DNA of 64,000 nt from Burkholderiaceae bacterium (GCA_919902775.1 CAKKRJ010000011.1:62001-126000), one strand, 5' to 3'. Positions 12,001 to 27,000 are shown, counted from the first letter of the stretch. Translations and numbers: made by a program. The notes: generated by a model from the letters alone, not told the origin.

Positions 12001-15000
12001 GTGGCAATGGCTACGCGCTGCAGGGCAGTGCCACGGTGGTGGTCGATACGCCGGTGCTGGACATGAGCGGCGAGGTCACGCTGCTGGGCAACACGCTGGG
12101 CCGCGCGGTGCAACAGAGCTTTGTCGTGGATGGTCAGACTTTGACCATGAACCATGGCGCCGCTTTGCTGGCGGCCAAGGTCGATGTGGGCAATCTCGAT
12201 GCCTTGCTGACCGACTTGCTGGGCACGGCGGTGGACACCGTCAGCACCGGCATCGCCGACCTCAAAGCGGCCATCACCCCGCAATACGACGAAGGCGGCA
12301 ACCCCACCAATGACCATTTGATGGCGCGCGAGCTGCCCATTTTGGGCACCTCGCTGTCGCAACTCATTGGCGCCGACAAAATTCTGGGCATTGGCGACTA
12401 CACCCAGCGTTATCTGGGTCAGGGCTTCGAGCACCTGCCCGCGGCCAGCTACGGCAGCCTGGGCCAGCCTACGCTGCGCGGCCTGCTGGGCTATTTGCAG
12501 GCCAACTGGTTGCCCACGCTGGGCCTCCCGCCCGATGCGCTGCGCCTGGTGATGGGCCAAAACGGGGTCGAGATCGCTTTTGCCGGCAAGCTCCAGATCA
12601 GCAGCGAAACCAGTTTGCGCATGGGCGCCGATGTCGAGGCGATTGGCCTCACGCTGGACGGCGAGGTCAAGGTCAAGGTGGAGGTCAGCGCCGATGTGGC
12701 CTTCCGCTTGGCGGTGAACTGGAGCGACGCTTCGCAAAGCCGCTTCGAGCTGCAAAAGCTCGATGTGCTGGCCAAGGCCAGCGTCAACGACATCGACGTC
12801 AGCGCCGCACTCGGCCCCCTGGAAGTCAGCCTGGGCGACAAGAGTCGCCAAACCGGCAGCCTGGCCTTGACGCTGGGCGGCAGCGTCAAACAGACCTCGG
12901 CCGGTCTGAATTTTGTCAAAACGACCGACAGCCTGGAGGTCTTCCTGCCCGTCTACGCCCAGCTGGGCAGCCTGGACCTGGCCGCTGGCCAGCTGCCGGC
13001 CATCCGCATCACGGGCAACCCCTTTGCCGGCACGATCGCGGTCAGCACCGAGAACTTCGACAAGATCGGCGACTTCAGCGCCATGTCGGTGGTCGACCTG
13101 ATCCAGATGTTCCCCGACTTCATAGACGCGCTCGAAGCCGTGCGCGAAGATGGCCGTCTGGCCAAGAGCCTGCCCTTCCTCGAATCGGGGCTGGACCAGG
13201 TGTTGCAATTCGGCCAAGCCTTCGAAAACGACGTCTACAACAAGATCGACTTCAACAAGCCGCGCGTCGACCTGTTCACCGTCTCGGGCGTCGCCGTCAG
13301 CAACATGACGCTGGACGGCAAGGCCGTGGTGGCGCTGGTCAACCCCTATGCCAGCTTCGACCCGCTGCGCTTTGCCGACCAGGAAGTCACGCTCTACCGC
13401 AGCGTCAATGGCGTGCTCCAGTTGGTGGGCACCTATGGCATCGACGCCGTCAAGGACAGCAAGCTCATCGTCCTCAATGGCGCGCCGGCCCAGGCGCTGA
13501 ACCTGACGGCGGTGATCCATGCGCCGCGCGAGCAGATCACCACGCTGCAAGATTTCATCGCTGCGGTGAACCAATCCGGCGTCCTGCCTTACGGCATGGA
13601 AATCGTTTTCGATGCCCAGCAACGCAGCTTCGGCATCCCCTTGAGCTTCCGCCAGGAGTTCACGCCCTTTGACGTGCCGCTCAATTTCGACCTCGGCAGC
13701 GATGACTTCAAGCTCACCACCAGCGCCAGCGGCAGCCTGAACGCCTTTGTCGAAGGGTCGGTGGGTTTCTTTGCCGACCTCGACGGCATCACCCTGTTCG
13801 GCAAAACCGGCAACCTGGCCGTGGGCAGCAATCTATTCTCGGACAGCACCTTCTTGTTCGACAGCACCCTGGTCGGTTACGGGCTGGAGCTGGGCGGCGA
13901 GAAATACACCGTGGTCGGCGTGCGCGATGCGCACACCTTGTCGCTGGACCGCACGGGCAGCAGCGCGCAGTCGGCCCAGGGCTACACCCTGCGCCAGAAC
14001 AAATTCAGCTTTGGCATCGAAAACGTGGCCCTGGCGGGCGGCGTGTCGCTGGAGGTGCGCGACCTCGAAGTCGGTCTGCAACTGGGCTTCCTCAGCGCCA
14101 CCGCTGGCGGCGTGGGCACCGGCTCGGGCCTCACGGTGGGGGCCACGGCCAGCGTCACGCTGGACAAAAACCCCGGCTCGGGCAATCCGCTGGACCGGCG
14201 CTTCACCTTCAGCGAAATCGGTGGCTCGGCCCTGCGCTTCTCGCTGGACGGCACGGCCGAGGCGCGCCTCAAGGGCTTGCGCGTGAACGCCGGCATCGGT
14301 GCCGACATCCCGCTGGCACCCAACATCGAACTGCGCCTGAGCGCGCTCGACCCCTTCAACCCGGGTGCCGTCAAAGTCATCCAGCAAAACCCGATGTATG
14401 CGGCCGACCTGGACGCCCTGGTGCGCAGCGGCGCGCTGGCGGCCAACGACATCGCGGTGATTCTGCCCGACCTGGGCGCCGCCTTCGACTTCAAGAAACT
14501 CTCCTTTGGCGACATCGTGGACGCCACGCGCATGGGCCTGGAAACCCTGCGCGACAGCATCGCCGACCAGCCCTTCTACAGCGTGGTGATGCCGGTGGTG
14601 GGCCGTTCGCTGGCCGATGTGTTCCCCTTTGTGGACGAGTTCCTCGCCAATTTGGACAATGCGGCGTCCAACCCCAGCGAGACCGTGGGCAAGGTCGAGC
14701 AGATTTTTGAAGACGCGCTGGGCATCACCGACAACAACAGCCTGGCCTTTTCTGAGCAAATGTTCGCCCTGGGCCTGAACGGCGAAGTGCTGGACATTCA
14801 TCTGCAGCTGGACAAAGTCTTCGAGCAGAAATTCGGCTTCAGCCTGGACTTGGCGCAACTGGCGCAGATCGCAGGCCCCAGCGCGCTGGCAGGCATGGAT
14901 TTCGTGGAGCAACTGGCCGACGCCATCAACCCTGGCGCCGCCGGCAAGATCACCCTGGCCGCGATGGCCAAACTGCAGATCGACGCGGGCATCCGCTTTT

Positions 15001-18000
15001 CTGGCGGCACGCCAGAATTCTTCCTCTACGACTACAACCCCACCCAGCTGCAAACGGTGGCCGTTGCCGCCTTTGGCACCGTGGCCTTCAACAGCCGGCG
15101 CAGCGAGGTCAGCGACGATGCCTATGCCGGCATCCTGCGCGACTTCCGCGCGGCGCAGGCCAAAATCGGTGCGGGCGTGCAGCGCATCACGGCCGAAGTC
15201 AACGCCTACCGCAACAGCGCCACCGAAGCCGACAACGCCGACCAGCAATACGGTGCCGACCAACTGGTGGGCCGCCGCCAGGCGGCCCTGACGGCGCTGG
15301 CCACACGCTTGTCGACCGATCTGGGCATCCAGGTCGAGTTGTTTGCCGGCCAGCAGCAGGCAGTCGCCAACCCGGCCAGCCAGCCGATGTTCAACAAAGT
15401 CAAGGCCTACCAGGCGGTCGCCACCACACCCGAGCATGCGCGCGGCACCTACGCCACGGTGGGGGTGCGCGTGGTCGGACAAGACCTGGAGCTGGGCTTT
15501 GACGCGGGTCCGGTCAAACTGGGTGTCAACCACGGCTGGGCGGCCATTGACCGCGATGGCCTGGCCAGCACGCTCGATTACGCGGGCGTCACCGTTTCGC
15601 TGGATCAGCTGCGCGGCACGCGCGCCGACGACGGGCGCTTCTACCTGGGCAAGGAACGCATCGGCGACAACATCGGCATCGAAGTCGCTGGCGCCTTTGG
15701 CATGGACTTGCCGCTGCGGCTGGATTTCTCCATGGGCGAATTGACCCTGGGGCACTTCACGGCCAACACCGTGGCGGGCGGCCTGAGCGGGCTGTTCAAC
15801 GCCGCCGCCGGCCTGCCTTCGGCCAGCTCGGTGCTGGACATCAAGGTGCCCAGGGTCCAGGACGTGATGGACCAGTACCTCTCCGAGTTCAGCCTGTTGG
15901 GCATGCTCAACGACCCCTCGCGCATCATCGACGGGGTGGATGGTGCGCTCGGTGAGTTGCAGGACCTGCTGGGCGGCGAAACCTCGCGCGACATTCCCAT
16001 CATTGGCAGCCAACTGGCCAGCGTGGGCAATTTCGTGCAGGACATCCGTGTCGATTTGCTGGCCGATCTGAAGAAGAAACTCTCGGCCGAAGGCGGCGCC
16101 ATCGGCATCGTGCGTTCCTCGCTGTTCAGCCTTTTCGGTGGCAGTGGTGCCAACATTTTGCTCGACGGCAGCGATGCCGGCAGCGGCATTTCCATCGACG
16201 ACATCGAGGTGGCCTGGTACGACAAAGATGGCGTCAAGCTCGCCCCCTGGGTGCTGGGCGGCGACATGCCGAGCAAGGCCGACGCCATCCAGTTCGACAT
16301 GGCGCTGGGCCAGCAGTTGCTGGCGGTGGGCGTCGATATTCCGCTGGACTTCAATTTGCCCGGCTTCTCGCTGGACATCAACGGCGGCTTCACGCTGGAC
16401 ATGAAGTGGGCCTTCGACTTCGGTTTTGGCCTGTCCACCTCCAGCGGCTTTTACCTGAGCACCAACACCGGCGCCGAGGCGGTCAACCCCGAACTGCGCA
16501 TCGAGGCGCATGCTTTCCTCGACGGCAACACCGCGCAAGCGGGTGCGCAGCCGTTCTCGGCGGTTGGCACCTTGCTGTTCTTCCGCGCCACGGTGACCGA
16601 CCAGGACCGTTACGCCAACATCGACGGCTTCCAGGCCAGCGGCACCGACGTGGTGCTGGGCATCGACATGCGCGGCGATAGCCGTGGCCGCCTGGCGATG
16701 AGCAAGATTTTCTCGCAGTCGCTCAGCCAGTCTTTTGCCGTCGACTTCAGCGTCAACACCGACATCAACCTGCTGACCGTGCTGGACATGCCAGACGCCA
16801 AGGGCATGCCCAAGCTCAAGGCCAATTTGTTGGTCGATTGGGACTGGAAAATCGGCCAAAAGATGGCGCCGCCCAGCATCCAGCTCTACCGGTTGCGCCT
16901 GGATGTGGGCTCGCTGGTCAATGATGTGCTGCTGCCGATCGCCGAAAAGATCGAGGGCGTCGTCAGACCGATGAAGCCTTTTGTTGACTTCATGTTGACC
17001 CCCATCAGCGGACTCGAGTTCACGACGATCCTGGGCATTGAAAACACACCCCTGGGCCTGCTCAACGGCATGCTCAAGGTCCAGGGCAAGCCGCAGATCC
17101 CGGTGGCTTTCTTTAAGGCCGTGCAATTCATCGCCGGCTTGCCCGCACAGGTGCGCAGTTGGGGCGATGCGGGCGAAATCGTGCTGGGCGACCTGGCCGG
17201 TTTTGGCAGCGGCAATGTCCAGGCGACGCAATCGACGAGCGCCTTGCCGGCCGATTTGCTGGCCAAGTTCAAGGAGATCGAGGCCAAGTCCTCGGGCGGG
17301 GCCACGCCCAAGCCGGGCGAGGCGCGCTCGGGCTTCAAGATGATGGAGTACCTGAAGGACATCAACAACTGGAAAGCCATCATGACCGGGGGCGAGGCCA
17401 CCCTGTTCAGCTACGAGTTGCCGCTGCTGGGTTACGACTTCTCCAAAAAAGTGATGCTGGGGATGGTGCCGCTGGGCCCAGTGATGCTCAAGTTCGGTGC
17501 GGTGGCTGGTTTCAAGGCTATCGCCGACCTGGCCTTTGGTTACGACACTTATGGCATCCGCAAGGCGATTTCCAGCCACAACCCGCTGGACGCGCTGGAC
17601 GGTTTTTATGTCTACGACTTCACGCTGCCGACGTTCCGCAACGGCAAGATCGTGGCGGGCACTGGCGGCAAGGAAAAAGACGAGTTCTACGTCAGCGCCA
17701 CGGTCGGTTTGTTTGCCTCGGTCAACCTGGGGCCGATCTCGGGTGGTCTCACGGGCAGCATCAATTTCTATGCGGGCCTCGACCTGCAAGACATCGCGCG
17801 TTCCAAACTGACCAAAAATGCCGATGGCTATGTCACGGCGGTGGCCTGGGTCAGCGACGGCAAGATCCGTGGCAGCGAAATTGCCACCATGTACAACTAC
17901 GAAGGCGGTGGCTTCAAGAACCTCTTCAACATCAACATCGGCGCCGATTTTGTTGCCAGCGTGTTTGTGGAGCTCGACCTGTGGCTGACCACGATCACTC

Positions 18001-21000
18001 TGCTTGATCTCGAACTGTTCCGTGCCAACCTCTTCAACCTGAAATACGAGGCGCCCAAGGTTCAGCCCTATCTGGCCCAGCAAAGCGGCGACACGCTGAC
18101 GCTCAACTTCGGCAGCCGCGCGGCCATGCGCCAGTATTTCGATGTCACCGATGGCGCCGAAAACGTGGTGCTCTCGGGCAGCGGTGGCCAGGTCAACATC
18201 GAATTCGACAACTGGTACCAGAGCTACAGCGGCGTGCGCAAGGTCGTCGCCAACTTTGGCGACGGTGACGATGTGGTTGATCTCACGCGCCTGAGCGGTG
18301 TGGCCGTGGAAATTTCTGGCGGCGCCGGCAAAGACAAGCTCTACGGCGGCAACAGCGGCGGCATCTTGCGCGGTGGCGCGGACGACGACCAGATCTTGCT
18401 GGGTCGCTTTGACACCGGCACCGTCTCGGGCGGCAAATACACCGCTGGCCAGTTCATGGCCGGCGCAGGCATCACCACTGGCTGGACACTCGAAGGCGAG
18501 GGCGGCAAAGACAAACTGGTGGGCGGTGCGGGTGCTGACACCCTCAAGGGCGGCAGCGACGAAGACAAGCTCGAAGGCGGTGCCGGCGACGACCAGCTGT
18601 GGGGTGGTACCGGCAATGACAGCCTCAAGGGCGGGACCGGCACCGACACCTATGTCTATGAAGACAACTGGAGCAACGACAACCTGGCCGACCGTGAAGG
18701 CAACACCCAGCTCGATTTCTCGCGGATGTCCGCCGGCATCACCGCCACCATCGGCAAGCGCGCCGTCGGCGTGGTCAACGCCAATGGCCAGGAGCTGCGC
18801 GTTTCGGGCGCCACGGTCACCGACATCAAGCTCAGCGCGCAGACCGATACGCTCTACGTCACCGATTTCCCCGAGTGGCAGATCGACATCCGCGACCAGG
18901 GTGGCGCCGACGACTACCGCATCACGCTGGGCCGCAACGCGGCCAGCGGTGCCACGGGCACGCTCAACATCATTGAGCGCGGCAGCGACTTCGATGAGCT
19001 CATCCTGGAGCAGACCCGTGCCACCAGCAGCGACAGCATTCAGCTCGACCTGAACACGGTGGGCAACGGCCGCGAAACCATCCGCTACGAGAACAGTCAA
19101 ATCGAGCGCCTGACGCTCAAGGGCAAGGGCGCCGTGTACGACGCCGAGCACATCACTTCGCTGGGCGGCAATGTGCGCTTCACCGCCGGCTTGCAAATTT
19201 CCAGCGAAGCGGTGACTCAGATGGGCAGCACCGCCTTCCGTGTCATCGGCAAGACGATCTTCCAGGAAAGCGATGTTGAAGCCGCCAGCATCGTGATGGA
19301 GTCGGTCAAGCACCTGGACATCGTCCACGACCTGGTGGCGCTGAACAATGGCCACATCGACCTGCGCACCTACGGCGACGGCGCGAACATCCGCCTGTCG
19401 GCCGACCTGATCTCCTCCAGCGCCGTCACGCGCAACGCCAGTGGCGCCGGCTGGATGCGCATCCAATCGGCCGACGGCAGCTTGCTAAACGTCAACGGCA
19501 GCTCCATCCGGGGCGAAAACGCCTATGTGCAAATCAAGGCCAAGAACGCCATCGGCACAGTGGCCGCGCCCATCCTCACGCGCATCGCCGAGTTGACCGT
19601 CGCCACCGCCAAACATGGCGTGGGCGATGTGATCCTGCGCGAGGACGACAGCCTGATCCTGTTGCAGGAAAAAGCCCTGAACAGCCCGGAAAACCCCGGC
19701 TATGTGGTGGATGCCACACCGGCCCAAGACCAGTGGGAAAGCACGGTCAGCTGGGACAGCACCAGCGGCACCGATGCCGCCGAGTGGCGCGATCTGGTGC
19801 AGAAAAACCGCAGCAACATCCGCAGCGACGTGGCGGTGGAAGTGGCGCGCGGCGACCTGAACATGGATTTGGTGCAGCGCGATGCGCTGCTGACCTTGGC
19901 CAGCGGTTTCCTGCGCACGCTGCAGGCCGGCAAGAACATCACCTTGAGCGCCGATGACTTCAATTTCAGCAGCGGTGCGTCGCGCATTGTTGGTCTGAGC
20001 GAACTGCGTTTGCAGGCGCATCAACAGGTCTGGAACTACTACCTGGGCACCGCCGCCGAGCAGGCGATTGGCGTCGATCACGCCGAGGACAGCCAGGTAC
20101 AAACCGAAGGTCCGGCGGCGTATTTGTCGAGCCGCGACCTGGCGGCGCTGGCCGATGGCTTCAGCCATTTGTACATTGGCCGCAGCGCCGTGGGCAACCG
20201 GATCTGGCTGGGCGATGCCAAGCAGACCACGGCGGTCAAGATGTACCCGGCCTTGACCCGCGCGGCCAGCAGCCAGCAATCGGCCTTCCGCGACGCCACC
20301 ACGCTGTATGCCGACGAGATCAACGTGGTCGGCGATGCCCAGGCGCCGCTGGATGTGCTGACGCTGGAGGCACGCAAGCTGTATGTTCAGCCGCAAAACA
20401 TCCACGCCCCCAATGGCCAGCCCGATGCCGGCCTGTACGCTCGGCAGCTTGTCTTCCAGGTGGGCGAACAGATGATCGTCGGCGGCTGGGTCAAAGGCCT
20501 TGAGCGCGTTGACATCGACGTGCTTGGTACGCCAGGCGACGCCCAGGTGGCAGGCAATGCCAGCGATGGCACCGATGCCTATTTCGTGCCCGCCTATCTG
20601 GCCGATGCGGGCCACAACAGCTTGCAGCTCGACACTGGGGGCTTGATCGCTTCGCTCAACGCCGCCAGCGCCATCGCCATCAACACCCGCCGCAGCGTTG
20701 AAACGCGCGGCACCATCTCGGTCGGCGGCGCCGCTTCGAGACTGAACCTGCACGCCCAGGGGCCATTGATCGTGGCCGAGGGGTCGGACATTCGGGGCCT
20801 GGCCGACGATGCCACGCTGACGCTGCAATCGGACGATGTTCTGGCCATCAATCCGGGTTCAGCTGTGCGTGCGGGCGTGGGTTTCGAGGCCGACCGCATC
20901 ACCCCCTACATCAGCGGCGCCAACGGTGCGCTGAATCTGATTTCTTCGGGTGAGATGCTGCTCGGTGGTTCGGTTTCTGCTTCCGGCGATCTGGTGATTT

Positions 21001-24000
21001 CCTCCACCGCGCAGAAATACGACGGCAAGGCCTACGGCGTTGGTGACGATCCGGCCAATGTGCGTTACCGGATTTTCAACAAGAGCGCCTATTTCCAGAA
21101 CATCGCCCTGGTCAGCCCTTCGCATTACCTGGCGCAGCACGCCGGTGGTTATGGTTTGCTGGTCACTGGCACTGTCACCAGCCTGGGTGCCAACAAGGCG
21201 CTCACGCTGCGTTCGGACCAAGATGTCATCGTGCGCGGCAACATCAACGCCACGGGTGCCGACTCGACGCTCACGCTGCAGTCCAACGAATGGCTTTATG
21301 TGGAAGGCTTCACCACGGCCACCGCCGCTCTTCATCTGTATGGCGGCGTCGGCGCTGACGGGACGGCGCTCGAGGGCGCGGCGGCGCACGCCGACACGCG
21401 CGGCAGCAGTGTGTATGTCCACGCGACCAGCACCGTGCGCACCACGGCGGCGGGCAGCACGGTCACGGTCAAAGGGGCTGAGGACGTCGATCTGTTTGGC
21501 GCCATCGTCGCCGGTGGCGTGATCGGCAGCAGCGGCGTCAGCTTTGCGCTCGACAGTAACGGCGACGGCGGCGCCAGCATCCAGGTCACGGCGGGCCAGC
21601 AACTGCGCCTCGAATCGGGCCTGCTGGCCAGCGGCGATGTCCGCATCCAGGGCGGCACACCCGGCGCCGATGACCACTGGAACGGTGCGAGCATGGGCAA
21701 CGGCAGCGACAACCGCTTGTCGGTGCTGATCAATACGGCTGGCGGCATCACCGCCTACGGCCTCGGCGCGGCCGGCGCCGGCAGCAGCGTCAACATCGAA
21801 GGCGATGGCCGCATCGAGGTCATGGGCTGGGTCAACGCCGGCGGCAAATTGGTGCAGACCTTCGACGCCCAAGACCGCATGATCGCCCAGAGCATCGCTT
21901 GGTCGGGACGCGATTCCGACATCCGGGTCAAGTCCACCGGCCGTGCCTATATTGGCGGCACCACGCTCAATGAGCAGGGGCAGGCGGTCAATACTGGCGG
22001 CTACCTGAACGCCAGCCGACTGATCGATGTGCAAGGCGGGGTGGATGCGGCAACGGGCTACGGCCTGCTGGTCGATGGCGCCGCCGAACTGGTGGTCGAA
22101 GGCCGCTGGAGCGCAAACCACAGCACCAACTTCACCCCCGGCGCGATCAGCCTCTACGGTGTGGGTGATGTGTCCATGCAGGGCTTGCTGCTGGCGGGCG
22201 GGCGCAGCGACATGCAGCGCGACGCCAACGGCAAATACATCGGACGCAACATCGTGCGCTACGACGTCGATTCGGAAATTTCGGTGCGCGCTGATCGGCA
22301 ATTGATCATCGGCACCGACATCACAGCGGGCAAGAAGGTCGATCTGATCGGTGGCCTGGATACGCGTACCGAAAGCGTCGGCTCGCCCTACACCGGGCGT
22401 GGCCTGGTGCTCTATGGTTCGGCCAGCATCACCACCACCCGCGCGAACAGCGAAATCAATCTCAATGCACCGGGACGCGTTGACATCCTTGCGCCGGGCG
22501 ACGTCAACGAGCTGGTCTTCGCCGGTTGGCCGGTCTCGGCCGATGGCAAATTGGCCCGCGATGTCACCTTGATCGTCCAGTACGACCGCGTCAGCTTCAG
22601 TGTCGAAGCCGCTGTCACCGTCGCTGCCGCCAGCACCAGCAGCAACACCAGCTTGTCCGACTTGTTGTCCGACATCAACGCCGCCTTGGCGGGTGCGACC
22701 TGGACGGTGGTGCAAAGCGATGGCCCGCCGGCCACACCTGCGCTGGGCACCACTTATGCCGGTTTCTCTGCCATGCCGGGCTATGCGGTCAGCGATCCGG
22801 CAGACGTGCGGGCCAAGCTGCGCGATGGCCACATCCGCCTCGTCGGCCCGTATGACATCCAGGTGCTCGCCAGCAGCGCGGCCACTGGCACTACGCGCCG
22901 TGCCGTCAACGCGGCCGATCTGGGTGTGTTCGCCACCAGCGAAACCGAGCGCAGCTCCGGGCGCCGTTATGCACTCGATGCGCCGGGCATCGGTTCGACC
23001 ATCACCGTTGGCAAGGCCGCAGCCCCTGGCGTCGTCAATGGCAAGTTGTATATCGCGGGCAAGGTGCGCGCCTATTCCGGCATCGCACTCAACAGCGGCC
23101 ACTCGGTGGACGGCAAGGACATCGATCTGGATGCCACCGGTGTGCTGGAGACCATCGACGGCGACATTGCCTTTGTCGCCGGTGAAAACGGCGTGCTGCA
23201 AGGCGATGTCATCGCCCATGGCAGCGGGCGCGATGTACGCATCAGCTCGGGCCGCAGCCTGAGCATCGAAGGCCTGATCGAGGCCAACGACGACATCGTG
23301 TTGATGGGTGGCGATGGCACGCTCATCGCCAATCCCGAGACGCTCGGCTATCGCAGCCTCAACCTGGTCAATACCGCCACCATCCGCAGCCTCGATGGCG
23401 GCGGCAGCATCACGCTGGCCGGCACGAATCAGGTCTTCATCGATGCCAGCGTCGAGACCCTGCGGGCCGACCAAAGCATCACTCTGCGCTCCGACCTGGG
23501 CGACCTGATCCTCAACCGCAGCAGCGGCCGCATCCTTGCCGCCGGCCAACTCGACATGCAGGGCCGCGACATGGTGGTCAATGGCCCGGTCACCAGCACC
23601 TTCGTGGCCAGCGACGCCACACCGGAAATCCGTTTCACGGTCGCGCGTGACGCCTACCTGGGCGGTAACCTGTCGGCAGCGATGGCCGGCGGTGATGTCT
23701 CCCTGTCCGCTGGGCGCCTCTTGTCCATGGTCGATTCGGCCTGGAGCGCTGGCAGCTTCAGCCTGTCAGCGCAAGATGCCGTTCTGGGCGACGGCGCCGG
23801 TCGTGGCGCCACCATCGATGCCGGTTCGGCCTTGAGCGCCAACCTGAGCGGCAGGATGACGGTGCATCAAGGCGTGTTGCTGACCACCCGCAATGAGTCT
23901 TCCTCTATCCATCTCACGGCGGCCAACGTCACGCTCGCGGGCACCGTCTTTGCTGGCGCCCGCGTGCAGTCGGGCGCCGCAGTGGCCAATGCCGATGGTG

Positions 24001-27000
24001 CCGATGTACGCATCACGGCCAGCGACACGCTGCGCCTGGGCAATGGCAGCGTCGGCGGTAACGTCCAGGCCACGCGCCATGTCACCCTGACCGGTGGCAG
24101 TGGTGCCAGCAATACGACTTACCTCGGCGCGGGTTTGTGGGTCGATTCGCGCAGTACAGTGAGCAGCGCCAATGTGGTGGCCAGCGCCTCGGCGACGGTC
24201 GCCCTCGATGGCCGTCGCGATGTCCGCATCGACGGCTTTGTCCAAGCCAAGCAGGCGGGCGGCACGATCGCCATCGTGGCCGATCGCATGCTCAGGCTCA
24301 GTGGCATGCTGCAAGGCGCAGCACGTGTGGACCTCGAAGGCGGTCGGGCCGACAGCACCGGGCTGTCGGTAGAAAGCACGGCGCTGGTTTACAAACGCAA
24401 CACGGCACGCAACAGCGTTGCCGCCGGCCTGTATTTTGTCGACGCGCTCGACCGTTGGATGGATGCCAGCGGCTATCTGGTGCTCGACAGCGCCGGTGAG
24501 GTGATGACCGAGAGCAGCACCAGCGCATTTGGCAGCATCAGCAGCACGACACAAGGCGGCGAGCCGATCCGGCTCACCGGCGCCATCGTGGATACCGGCG
24601 ACGGCGGCATCATCCACATTGCCGGTGGTGGCACGATGCGCCTGGACGGCATGTTTGGCCAGCCCTACAAAACCAATGGCCAGCCACCTGTGTACGTGCA
24701 CACCGGTGAGGTGCAAATCGCAGGCAGCGCCAGCGGCCAAACCTTGGTCTACGCCGACATCAATGCCAGGAATCGCATCCTGCTCACCGGTCAGACGCTG
24801 ACCGTGGGCGAGGGCGCGGCCCTCAAGACTTGGGCCACGGGGGTCAACAGCGGTGGCGACATCGACATCGTCGCCAGCGGCAACCTGCTCGTTCAGTCCG
24901 ATCAGAGCGGCCTGGGCAATGCCTTGCTTGACAGCGCCGATACCGCTTATCTGCGCGGGAGCCATGTTTATGTTGCGGGCGACGTCACGGCGGTCAACCA
25001 CCTTTGGCTCAACGCCGCGCAAGACGTGTTTGTCTATGGCTCGGTGACGACCTCCAGCAGCAACGGCGTGGTCGATCTGCGCGCCGGCCTGTCGCTGCTC
25101 AGCACCGACAGTGCCGCGCGGGGCAGCGTCCTGCGCGCCAGCCTTGGCGCCGGCAGTGTCTATGTGCTGGGCGCCGGGAAAGTGCAGGCACTGGGCAGCG
25201 CCAACGTCCTGGCCGGCACCGACCTCGTGCTGGACGCCTCGGCGACGAGCGGGGCGGGCGACCGCCAGGTCGCCACACCGGTGATCAGCACGGAATCGAT
25301 CACCTACCAGGTGATCACGGGCTACAACCAGGTGGTGGACCAGGTGATCGACGTGCCCGTGACCAAATGGGTGACGACCACGGTGACCGAGCAAGTCGAC
25401 ATGGAGTCGGTCAAGGTCGGTTACTACTACACCACCATGAACGTCGCGCTGAGCCAGGATGGTTATTTCAATGGTGCCAGCGGGACCAAGCGCGAATGGT
25501 TCATCGAAGGCGTCGATTACCGCAACGATGCCACTTCGGAATACTCGGGCAGCGCTTATTTGATGACGAGTTCTGATTGGCAAGCGACCGGGGCGACGGC
25601 GCCGGCGCTGATCAGCGGTCGTCAGTGCACCTTCAACCAGCTCAGCGATGCGCAACGCGATGCCGTGGTCAAGGCCCTGGGCTTCAAAAAGCTCTACACC
25701 TTCGCGGCGACCCATTTGCAAAAGCATCAGGTCATCAACGGCAACACCACCATCGTCAGCTGGACGCCCGAATGGAGCCTCGATCCGGTGTCCGGCAGCA
25801 AGCCGATGCAGATCGTCAATCTGCCGGTTGACGGCTGGAGCGACAAGTGGATCAGCATGCCTGTCGGTGCCGAGGCCGATGTTCTGCGCGTGGTCAGCCA
25901 GGGGGCGCCGACCACCTGGCACGAAACCGTGGGCAGCTACTACGATTCCGCCCAGGCCTATTACGACCAGGTTCATTCCGCGCACACCGCGAGCACGCAG
26001 ACCTATGTGCGCGAGCTCGACAGCGACGGCAATCCGCTGCGTTACCAGGTCAGCTATGCCGACACCGGACAGCGCAAGTATTCCATCACCGACGGGCGCA
26101 CGAATTACAACGCCTACTACAAACCCTATGTGCCGGAGTGGGGCTTGAATGGGGTGCAGGTGGACAACAACAGCAGCCTGCTCGACCTCAATAATCGCCG
26201 GATTTATGCCCCGCTCGGCTATACCACCGACTCGCGCTTGATCAACAGTCAGTCCGGCACGCTCGATGGCCACTGGGTGACTGTCGGCGAGGTGCAGGAC
26301 AAGCTCTTTGATCTGACCTTCACCTGGACCCGGATCAACATTTCGGTCGACACCGAGTCGAGTGCCGAGGAAGAAGCGCAACAGTTCTACATCTGGCGCA
26401 ACGGCAACAACGTGGTGAGCTGGGGCTCGTATTGGGGCGGCGGCGGCGATAACGGCTGGTACGGCCTGAACTGGCAATACGGTGTCTCCAAAGTGCCCTA
26501 TTCGGATGGCTGGCGCGTGTACGAGCGCGGCTATGAAGACGATGGCGACGGCTGGGACTACAACAACGGTGATGATTGGTTCTATTCGGGTGACTGGAAT
26601 TTCAATACCCCGCAAAGCGATGGCTCATACCGTGCAGAAGGCAGCAACGGCGACGGCTATATGGCGGGGGATTGGTCGGTCAATTCATCCAATGCCTGGT
26701 ACCGCCGCACGGGGTTGAACGACAACAGCTATCGCCTGGTCAACAACGATCAGCTGAAGGTCAATTCCGGTGTGATTTCGGAATACTTCAAGGACTACCG
26801 CTTCAACTGGGAAGGCAAGATCAACTCGGTCACCGATGTGCGCCTGGACCTGAACTACCAGTGGGTCAGCAACAGCGTCGATGTGTTCGACAACCGTCCG
26901 AAATTCCGCACCTACGACGTCACCACCAAGGTGGTCGAGACGGCACAGGTCACCCTCTACCGCGATGATCCGGTTTACCAGGACCAGACCGCCACCCGTT

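Larger units (their letters stand above)
110..12135 (+). repeat. Five ~520-residue beta-rich units in the giant protein
   Basis: Units begin near 110, 1670, 3200, 7240 and 10485, and a broken sixth starts near 12040. Each shows the same series of landmarks: 'NTLGRAVD', 'AYNRWG', 'DNETRLRGQM', 'GEMFIES', 'NQLIFGG', 'EIGGSxRRWL', 'LQINxxLDSA', 'TWxIxASDAxL' and 'FAKLSGEFSV'. Units 1, 2 and 5 are about 1.5 kb each. Units 3 and 4 are longer because extra cassettes follow the 'GEFSV' landmark. The units are diverged rather than identical, so they look like an old duplication series. Confidence 0.85.

Noticed and set aside
18250-18675. Ordinary type I RTX toxin
   Set aside because: The RTX block is internal, with thousands of residues after it, and no ABC transporter gene is present in the cluster.
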